Of a stretch of 64,000 bases of DNA, positions 16,209 through 24,544 are shown in pieces; the stretch's first letter is position 1, and every line of letters begins with the position of its first letter. The notes beneath the pieces are model-generated. The model did no database searches. It was not told the DNA's origin and worked only from the letters and a program-made list of their open reading frames with translations. The DNA is from Xanthobacteraceae bacterium (GTDB lineage Bacteria > Pseudomonadota > Alphaproteobacteria > Rhizobiales > Xanthobacteraceae), in assembly GCA_030041005.1 (NCBI GenBank), contig JASHOR010000076.1, forward strand, positions 56,968-120,967. Reading direction: 5' to 3'. The translations under genes were made by a program, and so were the position numbers.

Positions 16209-17081
16209 ATGCGCCGCAACCTCAGCATCATGACTGCGTTCCTGCTCGGCGCCGCGCTGTCGGGCACGGCAACGCTCACCGCCTGCGCGCAGGAAGAGCC
16301 GCCGAATCCGCCGATGCAGACCTGGTCGTTCGCCGGGCCGTTCGGCCTGTACGATCCCCAGCAGTTGCAGCGCGGATTCAAGATTTATCGCGAGGTCTGT
16401 TCGAACTGTCACAGCCTCAATCTGCTGTCGTTCCGCAATCTGGCCGATCCCGGCGGCCCTGAATTCACGCAGGCGCAGGCGGCGGCCATCGCCGCGACAT
16501 TCCAGGTGACCGACGGACCGAACGACCAGGGCCAGATGTTCAAGCGGCCGGGAAAAATCTCGGATAATTTCCCGCCGCCGTTTGCCAATGAGCAGGCCGC
16601 GCGCGCCGCGCTCGGCGGCGGCTTGCCGCCGGACATGTCGGACCTCGCCAAGGCCCGCAGCTACGACGAGGGCTTCCCCTGGTTCATCATCGACGCGTTC
16701 ACGATGTATGACGCGCAGGGGCCCGACTACATCCACGCCATCATCAATGGCTATGTCACGGCGCCCGCCGGATTCAGCCAGCCGCCGGGAACCTATTACA
16801 ACGAGTATTTCCCCGGCCACGCGATCAAGATGCCGCCGCCGCTGCACGCCGGTCAGGTTCAGTATACCGATGGCACCCCGGAAACTCTCGACCAGTACGG
16901 CCGCGACGTAGCCGCCTTCCTGATGTGGGCGTCGGAACCCAAGCTCGACGAGCGCAAGCGGCTTGGCTTTCAGGTGATGATCTTCCTGATCGTGTTCACC
17001 GGATTGCTCTACTTCACCAAAAAGAAGATTTGGCACGACGTCGAGCGTCATCCCGAACTGAATCAGCCGCACGCCTCCTAA
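16209..17081 (+). CDS. petC: Ubiquinol-cytochrome c reductase cytochrome c1 subunit
   Basis: Cytochrome c1, 290 residues. A signal sequence (MRRNLSIMTAFLLGAALSG) leads to a periplasmic domain with the haem c site CSNCHS near residue 67. The axial Met lies in GHAIKMPPPL near residue 215. One C-terminal anchor helix (VMIFLIVFTGLLYF) is followed by basic residues. The ATG at 16209 is preceded by GGGGGACTGAAG, and the spacing to cytochrome b indicates an operon. It passes electrons from the Rieske centre to soluble cytochrome c. Confidence 0.96.
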   Translation: MRRNLSIMTAFLLGAALSGTATLTACAQEEPPNPPMQTWSFAGPFGLYDPQQLQRGFKIYREVCSNCHSLNLLSFRNLADPGGPEFTQAQAAAIAATFQVTDGPNDQGQMFKRPGKISDNFPPPFANEQAARAALGGGLPPDMSDLAKARSYDEGFPWFIIDAFTMYDAQGPDYIHAIINGYVTAPAGFSQPPGTYYNEYFPGHAIKMPPPLHAGQVQYTDGTPETLDQYGRDVAAFLMWASEPKLDERKRLGFQVMIFLIVFTGLLYFTKKKIWHDVERHPELNQPHAS

Positions 17082-17148
17082 TATCGGGCTGGAACGCGGC
17101 CGGCGGCCGTAACGACATTGTCGCGGTCGCCTGGCGCAAGTCTTCCGA

Positions 17149-17349
17149 TCAGAACGACCATTGCCGCATGACGAAGAAGCCGCCGTGGCCGATCACGGCG
17201 GCAATCAATCCGGTCGCCAGCATAAGGAGAAACCCGACGACGATCGCGGCCGGGATCGCGGCGAGCGCGGCCTTGATGAAGAACAGGATCAGGCGGACGA
17301 AAGGGATGCGCACGTCGATGACGACGATGCGCTGAGCGGGCTCGTTCAT
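17149..17349 (-). CDS. Small membrane protein, function unknown
   Basis: A 66-residue protein from the ATG at 17349. It has a short polar start ([20 protein letters not shown]) and two hydrophobic stretches, [20 protein letters not shown] and [16 protein letters not shown], with a possible hairpin topology in the inner membrane. It faces cytochrome c1 and is divergent from apt with about 90 bases between starts. The frame is open upstream to 17472, but that extension overlaps the apt start region and looks non-coding. I do not recognise a named family. Confidence 0.6.
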   Translation of the reverse strand: MNEPAQRIVVIDVRIPFVRLILFFIKAALAAIPAAIVVGFLLMLATGLIAAVIGHGGFFVMRQWSF

Positions 17350-17440
17350 GGCAAAGACTTCTCCAGTTGCGTCGGCTGCCATGGTTCGCCACAGTGCGGG
17401 CGGCTGCAAGCAGGCTTTCCCGATGAGTGAGGCTCTGACC

Positions 17441-17989
17441 ATGGCGACGGCGGCGATCGAGAACGATCTCAAGAGCGCGATCCGCTCTATACCGGACTAT
17501 CCCAAGCCGGGCATCATGTTCCGCGATATCACCACGCTGCTCGGCAATGCGCGGGCGTTTCGGCGCGCGGTCGACGAACTGGTGCAACCATGGGCCGGCG
17601 GCAAGATCGACAAGGTCGCCGGCATCGAGGCGCGCGGCTTCATCCTTGGCGGCGCTGTCGCGCATCAGGTCTCGGCCGGGTTCGTTCCCATCCGCAAGAA
17701 GGGCAAGCTGCCGTTCAAGCGCGTTTCCATCGGCTACTCGCTCGAATACGGCATCGACGAAATGGAGATGCATGAAGACGCCATCGCGCCGGGCGAGCGC
17801 GTCATCCTGGTCGACGATCTGATCGCCACCGGCGGCACTGCCGAGGCCGCGGTCAAGCTGTTGAAGCAGATCGGCGCCAGCGTGCTCGCCGCCTGCTTTA
17901 TCATCGACCTGCCGGACCTCGGCGGCGCCAAAAAAATCGAAAAGCTCGGCGTGCCGGTGCGTACGCTGATCACCTTCGAGGGACATTAG
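17441..17989 (+). CDS. apt: Adenine phosphoribosyltransferase
   Basis: Apt, 182 residues, makes AMP from adenine and PRPP in purine salvage. The PRPP-binding signature is [18 protein letters not shown] near residue 125; the N-terminal [21 protein letters not shown] and the [12 protein letters not shown] loop are typical. The ATG at 17441 gives the expected family length; an in-frame ATG at 17423 would add six residues. Its position just after the bc1 genes is common in Hyphomicrobiales. Confidence 0.96.
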   Translation: MATAAIENDLKSAIRSIPDYPKPGIMFRDITTLLGNARAFRRAVDELVQPWAGGKIDKVAGIEARGFILGGAVAHQVSAGFVPIRKKGKLPFKRVSIGYSLEYGIDEMEMHEDAIAPGERVILVDDLIATGGTAEAAVKLLKQIGASVLAACFIIDLPDLGGAKKIEKLGVPVRTLITFEGH

Positions 17990-18083
17990 CGGCCCGCCGT
18001 CCGGCGAGCTATCGCCGGCTGGCGGTAAGCCATCAACTAAACCCGTGAAGCCGCCGGCGGGCGGTCACACGGCCGCCGGTTTC

Positions 18084-18347
18084 TCATTGCCCGCGGCGGC
18101 GGTGTTTGGGGGGAGCGCTGCTCGGCTTGTTCTTGTCGCCCGCGGACTCGATCCGCCCCACGGCGAACTGCCAAATCAGCTCGAACACGCCCATGGCGAC
18201 GAGCAGCGCGAGCGAGGAGGTCAACAGTCCGATGCCGAGTTGATCAAAACCGGTTCCGCGGCTGACGGCGAATATGATCGCGGCAGTCGCAATCAGGGCC
18301 ACCCACGACCAAACCACCGACATATTGCTCTTGAACCAATCGGCCAT
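18084..18347 (-). CDS. Small membrane protein, function unknown
   Basis: An 87-residue protein from the ATG at 18347. Residues 1-35 hold one hydrophobic segment (WSWVALIATAAIIFAVS) and residues 38-65 a second (GLLTSSLALLVAMGVFELIW), followed by a polar, basic C-terminal tail rich in Lys, Pro and Arg. This suggests two membrane passes with a cytoplasmic tail. It lies alone between apt and the ATPase genes; the 18348-18590 gap upstream shows nothing else I can assign. Codon bias and the clean membrane pattern support it as real. Confidence 0.6.
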   Translation of the reverse strand: MADWFKSNMSVVWSWVALIATAAIIFAVSRGTGFDQLGIGLLTSSLALLVAMGVFELIWQFAVGRIESAGDKNKPSSAPPKHRRRGQ

Positions 18348-18590
18348 TGTCACGCCCTTGCTTTCTTCTGCGGCAGTCGAATCCCTGATGTGTCAAGTCG
18401 CGATAGCCGTGAAGCGATCGAGCGCAACCTCGCACCGCTTCGCCGGTTCCGGCAAGTCACGTCCTACGGTCGGCGCACAGGGTGCGACTTTTGGCGTCAT
18501 GTTGCGGGGCGGCGTTGCCATTGTCGCTACGAATAAAGGCAAAAGAGGTTGGCGACAATCCGTGAAGATCGTTTGTTTGCGCCGTGCGGT

Positions 18591-19334
18591 CTATCGCTGC
18601 GGCGGCCGCCAAGGCGCGGCGGGTTGCGAGGGCCTGCCGGCCAGCGCCGAACTGAGCCGTCCCATCAACAGCCGCAGTTCCAGTTCGCGGAATTCGGCGA
18701 AGATGCCGGCGATCCAGGCATGGATTTCGGTCGGGCCGCCGCGCTGGTCCTTGACGTAGGCTCCGAACGAAAAGCTCGGCCGGTCGATCACCCCGCGCAC
18801 GATCGGCGACAGGCGCGGAATGCGGACCATCCGGCATTCGGGCCGCCAGGGCGGAAAGTCCTCCTTGTCGAGGATGACCGACACAGCTTCATTGTGCACC
18901 GGCACCGCTGCCGTCGCCGGCAAGAGTTCCCGCAGCCTGGCATAGCCCCGGACCGTCGTCGGCGTGTGGTCGGCGACGTAGAGAACGATCGGCTCGAGCG
19001 AGCGTCGGCGCGCTTCCTGGGCAAAACCGATCTGTTTGACGACGGCAAAGAACGGCTCAAACGCAGCGTCACCGACATCGATGACGGCGCTGACCGCGTT
19101 GCCGGCAATGAGCCGGTCGAACAGCGCCATCTGTCCGCGCGTATCGGCAATGTCGATGGGAAACGCCAGGCCCGGATAGCGGCCGGCGAGAACCGGCTCG
19201 CGGGTATTGAGATCGAAGCCGACAAGCGGCCGGTTTTCGGAGCGGAAGAATTCGAGCAGAAGCCGCGCGATCAGCGTCTTGCCGACCCGCGGTCGCGGCG
19301 AGGCAATGATGAAAAGCTGGCTCTGCTGCGGCAT
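18591..19334 (-). CDS. ParA/MinD-like protein with a degenerate P-loop
   Basis: A 247-residue paralogue of the ATPase encoded just upstream at 19458-20222. The N-terminal nucleotide loop reads IIASPRPRVGKTLIARLLL. GKT is kept, but the signature Lys and glycines of the deviant Walker A (KGGxGKT) are replaced by PRPR. The following LVGFDLNTREPVL, IDIADTRGQMALFDRLI and AVIDVGDAAFEPF segments align with switch and Walker B regions of the neighbour. A proline- and arginine-rich tail follows residue 235. It may bind nucleotide without normal hydrolysis, perhaps regulating its neighbour. The role of the pair is unknown; a positioning or export-related function is only a guess. Confidence 0.65.
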   Translation of the reverse strand: MPQQSQLFIIASPRPRVGKTLIARLLLEFFRSENRPLVGFDLNTREPVLAGRYPGLAFPIDIADTRGQMALFDRLIAGNAVSAVIDVGDAAFEPFFAVVKQIGFAQEARRRSLEPIVLYVADHTPTTVRGYARLRELLPATAAVPVHNEAVSVILDKEDFPPWRPECRMVRIPRLSPIVRGVIDRPSFSFGAYVKDQRGGPTEIHAWIAGIFAEFRELELRLLMGRLSSALAGRPSQPAAPWRPPQR

Positions 19335-19457
19335 TGCGGATGCGACTTACTCTTGTGCCAACGCCGCCATGTCCGTGTGCGGCCGAGCCGCGCTCCTTAT
19401 TCCCTGAACTCCCGGGCCCCCTCCGCGGCTCCCGCCCAATGTTCCGGAAGAGGCGTT

Positions 19458-20222
19458 TTACGAGCGAACCACCTGAACCCGCGGGCTGCTCGACGTCGCG
19501 GAGGCGATGATATCGTTGAGCTTGATGCGGTCATACTCGGCCCACACGTTTCCGAGCCAGTGGCGGACGTAGCCGCGCAGCACGAACGAGTAGTTGGCCG
19601 CGTCTCCTTTCGGCCCCTTGTTGGCGACGAAAGTGAGGAACGGAACGGAAGCGAGCTCGACCTGCTCGTAAGCCATCTCATTGAGCTTGGGGATGGTGAT
19701 CTCGACGGCGTCTCTGAGCTTTCTGAAATAGCTGGCGTGCGTCGCCTGATCCCATTCGAAGAACGTGGTGTTGTTGAAATAGTTCTTGACCAGGAAATAT
19801 TTGGCGTCGGCGGTGAACTGCGCCGTATCCTCGATCTCGTTGAGCGAGGCGATCGAGGAGCCGAGAATGTGGAAGACCAGGAACGTGAATTGTCCCTTCT
19901 TGACCGCTTCGAGGAACCCGATGTCGCGCAGCGCGCGCAGCGTCGGCGAAAGCAGCCCCGCCCGCACGTCGATCACCGTCACGCTCACGTCGGCCGTCAA
20001 CAGCGTGTCGAAAATCCGCATCTGGTCTGCGACCGAGGTGACATCGACGATATCGCTGACATCGGGATGGAAGCGCTTGAGCGTGCCCTTGGGTGCCTCG
20101 GAATCGAAGGCGCGCATCGGCGTGTGATGGGCGGTGAAGTAGTCGAGCAGCGTGCGCGAAACGGTCGTCTTGCCGACACCGCCTTTGTCCGCGCCGACGA
20201 CAATAACTGCTGGCTTCGCCAT
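19458..20222 (-). CDS. ParA/MinD-family P-loop ATPase
   Basis: A 254-residue SIMIBI-class ATPase. The deviant Walker A is complete (VVGADKGGVGKTTVSRTLLD, residues 8-27), and DSEAPKGTLKRF and VTVIDVRAGLLSP correspond to the switch and Walker B strands. The start is the ATG at 20222, with GAGGGGG nine bases before it; the frame is open for a further 76 codons upstream without homology. No DNA-binding or MinD C-terminal amphipathic helix is evident. A degenerate paralogue follows on the same strand. The family positions plasmids, division sites, flagella or protein complexes; the cargo here is unknown. No parB or minCE partner is adjacent. Confidence 0.75.
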   Translation of the reverse strand: MAKPAVIVVGADKGGVGKTTVSRTLLDYFTAHHTPMRAFDSEAPKGTLKRFHPDVSDIVDVTSVADQMRIFDTLLTADVSVTVIDVRAGLLSPTLRALRDIGFLEAVKKGQFTFLVFHILGSSIASLNEIEDTAQFTADAKYFLVKNYFNNTTFFEWDQATHASYFRKLRDAVEITIPKLNEMAYEQVELASVPFLTFVANKGPKGDAANYSFVLRGYVRHWLGNVWAEYDRIKLNDIIASATSSSPRVQVVRS

Positions 20223-20428
20223 CGTGTCCCCCTCACTGAGGCGGTGTCGTCCCTTGCCGGTGTCTTTGCCGAGGTCTTGCCTGAGTCTTGCCGAAGGCTC
20301 CAACGCGGCCAGCTCGGGAGCGTCGCCACCTCTCCATTGCGGTTTTACACAGCCCAGGCACAGTTTGGAAGCCCGGCGAGACCGCCGCAGTTTGCGGATC
20401 GGCGTCGGCAATTGTGACACGATTGCGG

Positions 20429-21565
20429 CTATCCGCTGTGCGGGCCCCATGGTCCTGCCGGCTCATCTGGCGGGGCAGGGACAGCGCTCGGCGCCGGCGC
20501 GTCATTCTCGGCCGAACCCCACGGCCCGCTGGCCGGTGGCGAAGCGGATCCGGACTCGTCGTCGCTCTCGGCGTCAGGTGGCAAGGCAATGGGGCCGGGG
20601 TCGCGGCCGCCCGCATACTTTATCAGGGCCGCAATACGGTTCTCCACCGTTGGATGAGTGTCGAACAGCTCGCCGAAGCCCTCGCGCGGATTGTCGATGC
20701 ACATCTCCATCAAGGCCGACGGCGCACGCGGCAGCTCGCCGCGGCCTTCGATCTTGCGCAGTGCCGAGATCATGGCGTCGGGATTTTCCGTCAGCTCCAC
20801 CGATCCGGCGTCGGCGAGGTATTCACGCTGCCGCGACAGCGCCAGGCGGATGAGAAACGACAGCAGATAGGCGAAGGCGAGCAGCGCCACCGCGATCAGG
20901 ATGGCGATGCCGCCGCCTCCGCCGCCTCCGCGCTCGCTCGACCGCGAACGGCCGAAGCCGAGGCTGTTGTAGAACCACAACCGCGCGACCAGCTCGGCGA
21001 TGAAGGCGATGGCGCCGGCGATGATGACGGCGATGACCATCATTCTCACGTCGCCGTTGCGGATGTGCGTGAGTTCGTGGCCAAGCACGGATTCGATTTC
21101 AGCGTCGTTGAGCCGGTTGAGAAGCCCGGTCGTGACCGTGATCGAATACTGCTTCTGGTTCATGCCGGTGGCGAAGGCGTTGAGGGCGTCGGTGTCCATG
21201 ACCTTCAGCTTCGGCATGGTGATTCCGCGCGAAATGCAAAGGTTTTCAAGAATGTTGTAGAGCCGCGGATTTTCCGTCCTGGTCACCTCGCGGCCGCCAG
21301 TCAAGGCGTCGATCATGCTCTGGTGAAAGTAGTAGGCGATAACGATCCACAGCGCGGCGCCGATCGTTGCGTACGGCGCCGCGGCCTCGAGATCGCGCCA
21401 GGCGAGTTGCAGCAACGTATTGAGGTCGGCATTGACCGACAGCGCCTCGGCGACGAGCGCGCCAGCATAGACCAGAACGTAAACCAGGACGAACAGGCCG
21501 ACAAGCAGGACGATCGAACGGCGCCTGTTGGACTGGATATGGGTGTAGAGACCGTAAGCGGCCAT
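20429..21565 (-). CDS. M48 family zinc metalloprotease (HtpX-like)
   Basis: A 378-residue integral membrane protease. Two N-terminal helices (about 18-42 and 65-82) precede the catalytic domain with the HELTH zinc motif at 163-167 and the third ligand Glu in SRQREYLADAGS. Two more helices flank a Gly-rich loop of eight consecutive glycines near residue 215. The C-terminal 60 residues are Pro/Ala/Ser-rich and acidic, longer than in plain HtpX. The family degrades misfolded membrane proteins. The lemA gene lies directly upstream on the same strand (35-base gap), the standard M48-LemA operon. Confidence 0.9.
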   Translation of the reverse strand: MAAYGLYTHIQSNRRRSIVLLVGLFVLVYVLVYAGALVAEALSVNADLNTLLQLAWRDLEAAAPYATIGAALWIVIAYYFHQSMIDALTGGREVTRTENPRLYNILENLCISRGITMPKLKVMDTDALNAFATGMNQKQYSITVTTGLLNRLNDAEIESVLGHELTHIRNGDVRMMVIAVIIAGAIAFIAELVARLWFYNSLGFGRSRSSERGGGGGGGIAILIAVALLAFAYLLSFLIRLALSRQREYLADAGSVELTENPDAMISALRKIEGRGELPRAPSALMEMCIDNPREGFGELFDTHPTVENRIAALIKYAGGRDPGPIALPPDAESDDESGSASPPASGPWGSAENDAPAPSAVPAPPDEPAGPWGPHSG

Positions 21566-21600
21566 GGCGGTTACCGCGTTCGCACCCGCGTTCTCTCAGA

Positions 21601-22170
21601 TCAGAATTTCACCTGCGGCGCCTGCAGCTCGGCCTGACGATCGGTGCCAAGATCGAAATATTCCTTCGGGGCAAAGCCGAACGACGCGGCGAACAGGGCG
21701 GCGGGAAAGCGTTGAATGCTGGCATTGTATTCCTGCACCGCGTTGTTGAAGAAACGCCTTGAGGCCGCGATCTTGTTTTCCAGATCGGTCAGTTCCGTCT
21801 GCAATTGCTGGAACTCGGCGTTCGCTTTCAGATCGGGATAGGCTTCCGACAGCGCGAACAACTGGCGCAACGCGCCGGACAGCATGTTTTCCGCCGCCGC
21901 TTGCTGCGCCGGAGCCGCCCCCTGTGCGGCGACCGCCGCATTGCGCGCCTTGACCACCTCGTCGAGCGTGCCCCGCTCGTGGGCAGCGTAGCCCTTGACC
22001 GTTTCCACCAGGTTGGGAACCAGATCGTGCCGCTGGCGCAACTGCACATCCACGTCGGCGAACGCCTCGTTGACGCGCTGGCGCATGGTCACGAGTCCGT
22101 TGTAGGAGCTGACCGCCCAGGCAACGATCACGACGATCACAACCAGGATGACGATGGCCGAGACGCTCAT
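21601..22170 (-). CDS. lemA: LemA family protein
   Basis: A 189-residue LemA protein: one N-terminal transmembrane helix (SAIVILVVIVVIVAWAVSSY) and a long helical periplasmic or extracytoplasmic bundle. The family signature is visible as YNGLVTMRQRVNEAFADVDV, LVPNLVETVKGYAAHE, and VQEYNASIQRFPA. The ATG at 22170 has GAAGGAG before it; the longer open frame upstream is not homologous. It is cotranscribed with the M48 protease, as in many bacteria where the pair is thought to act together. The 22171-22484 gap upstream holds the divergent promoters and no gene that I can see. Confidence 0.92.
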   Translation of the reverse strand: MSVSAIVILVVIVVIVAWAVSSYNGLVTMRQRVNEAFADVDVQLRQRHDLVPNLVETVKGYAAHERGTLDEVVKARNAAVAAQGAAPAQQAAAENMLSGALRQLFALSEAYPDLKANAEFQQLQTELTDLENKIAASRRFFNNAVQEYNASIQRFPAALFAASFGFAPKEYFDLGTDRQAELQAPQVKF

Positions 22171-22484
22171 GCAGGGCTCCTTCGGGTCTTGCAGCCGCAG
22201 ACGCAAACATAATGTCAAACCGCCGCGGCTGCGAGCGGGATCGGAATAGCCTCTTCCCCGCTTCGGAAAGAGAAGAATGCAGGCCGGAATATAGGGCCGC
22301 CGACGGCCGTCGTTAAGGTTAGCGCTTAATCCAGGTCGCGCCGCCCGCAGCCCTTGATTAGGAATCCCCTGGACCGGAATCCGGAAGGATTGAACCGGAT
22401 CGTGGCCCAGGTTTCCGGCACGATGTTTTCGGAAATCCGGCAACCGCTTTTCCGCATCGTGCCCGGCAACGAAAGGGTGGCGCC

Positions 22485-22844
22485 ATGCCAGAGCTTGATC
22501 TCGGCGATCAGTCGTCCCGTGACGCAACAGGCCACGCCGTCTTGGCGGACATTCGCCCGTTCGAGTCCGAGCTGGGCGTATCGTCCGACCGGGCCGCGGT
22601 CGATGCCGGCGCTGCCTCCGCCGGCGATGAGCTTGCGCGGGACATCGCCGAAATCGAGCGCGCAGCGGCGGTGCTGCGCCAGGCGGAACCGACGCTGGAA
22701 ATGTGGACGGAGTCGTGGCCGGGAAAGGCCGCGGCGACCATGCACAAGCCGCGTCCGGTCTGGCTCCTGATCGGCCTGTTGTGGTTGTCGACCGCTCTGG
22801 TCGCTGCCGGCGCGGTCGCCACCATCGCGCATCTGGCCGGCTGA
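22485..22844 (+). CDS. Small C-terminally anchored protein, function unknown
   Basis: A 119-residue protein with a GAAAGGGTGG ribosome site before the ATG. Residues 1-90 are polar and largely helical (DELARDIAEIERAAAVLRQA), with no recognisable motif. Residues about 93-115 form one hydrophobic helix (WLLIGLLWLSTALVAAGAVA) ending near the C-terminus. It would be tail-anchored with its N-terminal part in the cytoplasm, or exported by a late signal-anchor. It is divergent from lemA and convergent with the sugar-phosphate transferase gene. I do not recognise a family. Confidence 0.55.
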   Translation: MPELDLGDQSSRDATGHAVLADIRPFESELGVSSDRAAVDAGAASAGDELARDIAEIERAAAVLRQAEPTLEMWTESWPGKAAATMHKPRPVWLLIGLLWLSTALVAAGAVATIAHLAG

Positions 22845-22878
22845 CGAGGCGCGGCCGGCGGAGCGGCGCTATCCCTGT

Positions 22879-24351
22879 CTAGTACGCGTTGCGATATGCC
22901 GTGGGCGACAGCACGGTGCGGGCGATGATTTTCAGGTCCAGCCACAGCGACCAATTGTCGATGTAGAAGAGATCGTATTCCACGCGCTTGCGCATCTTTT
23001 CGTCGGTGTCGGTCGGGCCGCGAAAGCCGTTGATCTGCGCCCAGCCGGTGATCCCGGGCTTGACGTTATGCCGCCGCGCGTAAAGCGAAATGCGCTGCTC
23101 GTATTCGCGCTCGTGCGCCAGCGCATGCGGCCGCGGGCCGACCAGCGACATGTCGCCGGTGAGAACGTTGAACAGTTGCGGAATCTCGTCGATGTTCCAG
23201 CGTCGCAGCCAGCCGCCGATCCGGGTGAGCCGCGGATCGTTGCGGACCGCCTGGGGAACGACCGCGCCATCGTCGAGCGTGGTCATGGTGCGGAATTTGA
23301 TGATGCGGAACGGCTGCTGGTTGAAACCGTAGCGGCGCTGCACGAAGAACACCGGTCCCGCGCTGTCGAGACGGATCAATATTGCCACGATGAAGAGCAA
23401 CGGCGTGAGCGCGATCAGCGCCAGTGCCGCGAATACCAAGTCGAACAGCCGCTTCTGCACCACTTCGAAGCGCGACAGCGGCAGCCGGGTGAGCTTGAGG
23501 CTTGCCAGCGGCCCGAGCTTCGACAGTTCGGCGTCTTCGAACTTGTGAAGGATCTGCTCCGGTCCAAGGTGAATTTCGACCGGCAGCGCCAGGAACGCCT
23601 CGGCGCAACGCGCGATGGTGTCGGCGGCCGACCACGGCAGCAGCAGATAGATCGCGTCGGGCTCGACGCTGCGTACGCTGGCAATTGCTGCGGCGAGATC
23701 GCGGTCGAGCGCGGCGTTGCGCTGCGTCTCCGGCGCGTTCGCCGCAACCGGTGTGAGGAACCGGCAGCCGGTGACGTTGATGCCCAACGTCCATGGCTGG
23801 TAATAGTTGAGGAAGGCGCCGACATGGGCGCCGGTCCCGATCAGAAATATCCGTTGCGCCGAAACGAGCCCGGCGGAGCGGGCGTGCGCGGTGATCCGCA
23901 CGATCAGGAACCGCTCGACGATCAGCGCGGCGAGCGCAACGGCATAAAACAGCAGTATCCAGGCGCGCGAATATTCGAGGTTCTGCCGCGTCAGGAAAGC
24001 GAGCATGAGCAGCCCGATCAGCGTCACGTTCCATAATTGAACGGTGCGTCTCGCGTGCGGCCTGAAGGCAAAGAAATTCGGCAGCCGGTATTCGCCGCGG
24101 AACACGTTGGAAATGGTGAATATGCTGGCCGCCAGCACGCCAATCCGGGCGAACGAAGACATCTCGCCGGGATCGCCATATGCGGCGACGCCGTAGGCGA
24201 TGCCGGTGGCACAGGACGTCGCCACGATCAGCGCAACGTCGAGCAGAAAGATGGCGCCGGAGAATGTCCCGCGCGACAATACCGCCCAGGCGCGCAGAAA
24301 GCGGCCGCTCTGCGGCCGCGACGCGAGCGTATAGCTCGGAAGCGTATTCAT
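22879..24351 (-). CDS. Polyprenyl glycosylphosphotransferase (WcaJ-like, undecaprenyl-phosphate glucose phosphotransferase)
   Basis: A 490-residue membrane enzyme that starts exopolysaccharide repeat units by moving hexose-1-phosphate from a UDP-sugar to undecaprenyl phosphate. Four to five N-terminal helices (to about residue 140) and a CoA-binding-like central domain (FLIGTGAHVGAF) precede the catalytic bacterial sugar transferase domain from about residue 300. Its motifs are KRLFDLVFAALALI, IIKFRTM, LRRWNIDEIPQLFNVLTGDM, SLVGPRP and KPGITGWAQINGFRG. It ends a few residues later at AYRNAY. The ATG at 24351 is preferred over 24366 on family length. No other polysaccharide genes are adjacent. 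Confidence 0.9.
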   Translation of the reverse strand: MNTLPSYTLASRPQSGRFLRAWAVLSRGTFSGAIFLLDVALIVATSCATGIAYGVAAYGDPGEMSSFARIGVLAASIFTISNVFRGEYRLPNFFAFRPHARRTVQLWNVTLIGLLMLAFLTRQNLEYSRAWILLFYAVALAALIVERFLIVRITAHARSAGLVSAQRIFLIGTGAHVGAFLNYYQPWTLGINVTGCRFLTPVAANAPETQRNAALDRDLAAAIASVRSVEPDAIYLLLPWSAADTIARCAEAFLALPVEIHLGPEQILHKFEDAELSKLGPLASLKLTRLPLSRFEVVQKRLFDLVFAALALIALTPLLFIVAILIRLDSAGPVFFVQRRYGFNQQPFRIIKFRTMTTLDDGAVVPQAVRNDPRLTRIGGWLRRWNIDEIPQLFNVLTGDMSLVGPRPHALAHEREYEQRISLYARRHNVKPGITGWAQINGFRGPTDTDEKMRKRVEYDLFYIDNWSLWLDLKIIARTVLSPTAYRNAY

Positions 24352-24544
24352 CGAAGCGCCCGCCAAGGACCGCCGTCATTCGGCGCTGGGCGCGGCTGCC
24401 CCGGAATGGGACAGCGGCGCTCGTCAAGGCGCTATCTCGCGAGAAACGTGCCAGCGCGGTGTCGCAACGACGCGGCGGCTGGAAGGTGGCGGCGGCTATG
24501 TTAAGACTAACGGCTGCAACGAAGGCGCCGGCGCGGAGGATAGG

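Noticed and set aside
18036..18085. GC-rich hairpin after apt considered as a terminator
   Set aside because: The stem is broken and no T-tract follows; it could not be supported as a Rho-independent terminator.
22326..22832. Minus-strand frames around the lemA promoter
   Set aside because: They are shadows of the plus-strand small protein and of the lemA leader, without ribosome site or family.
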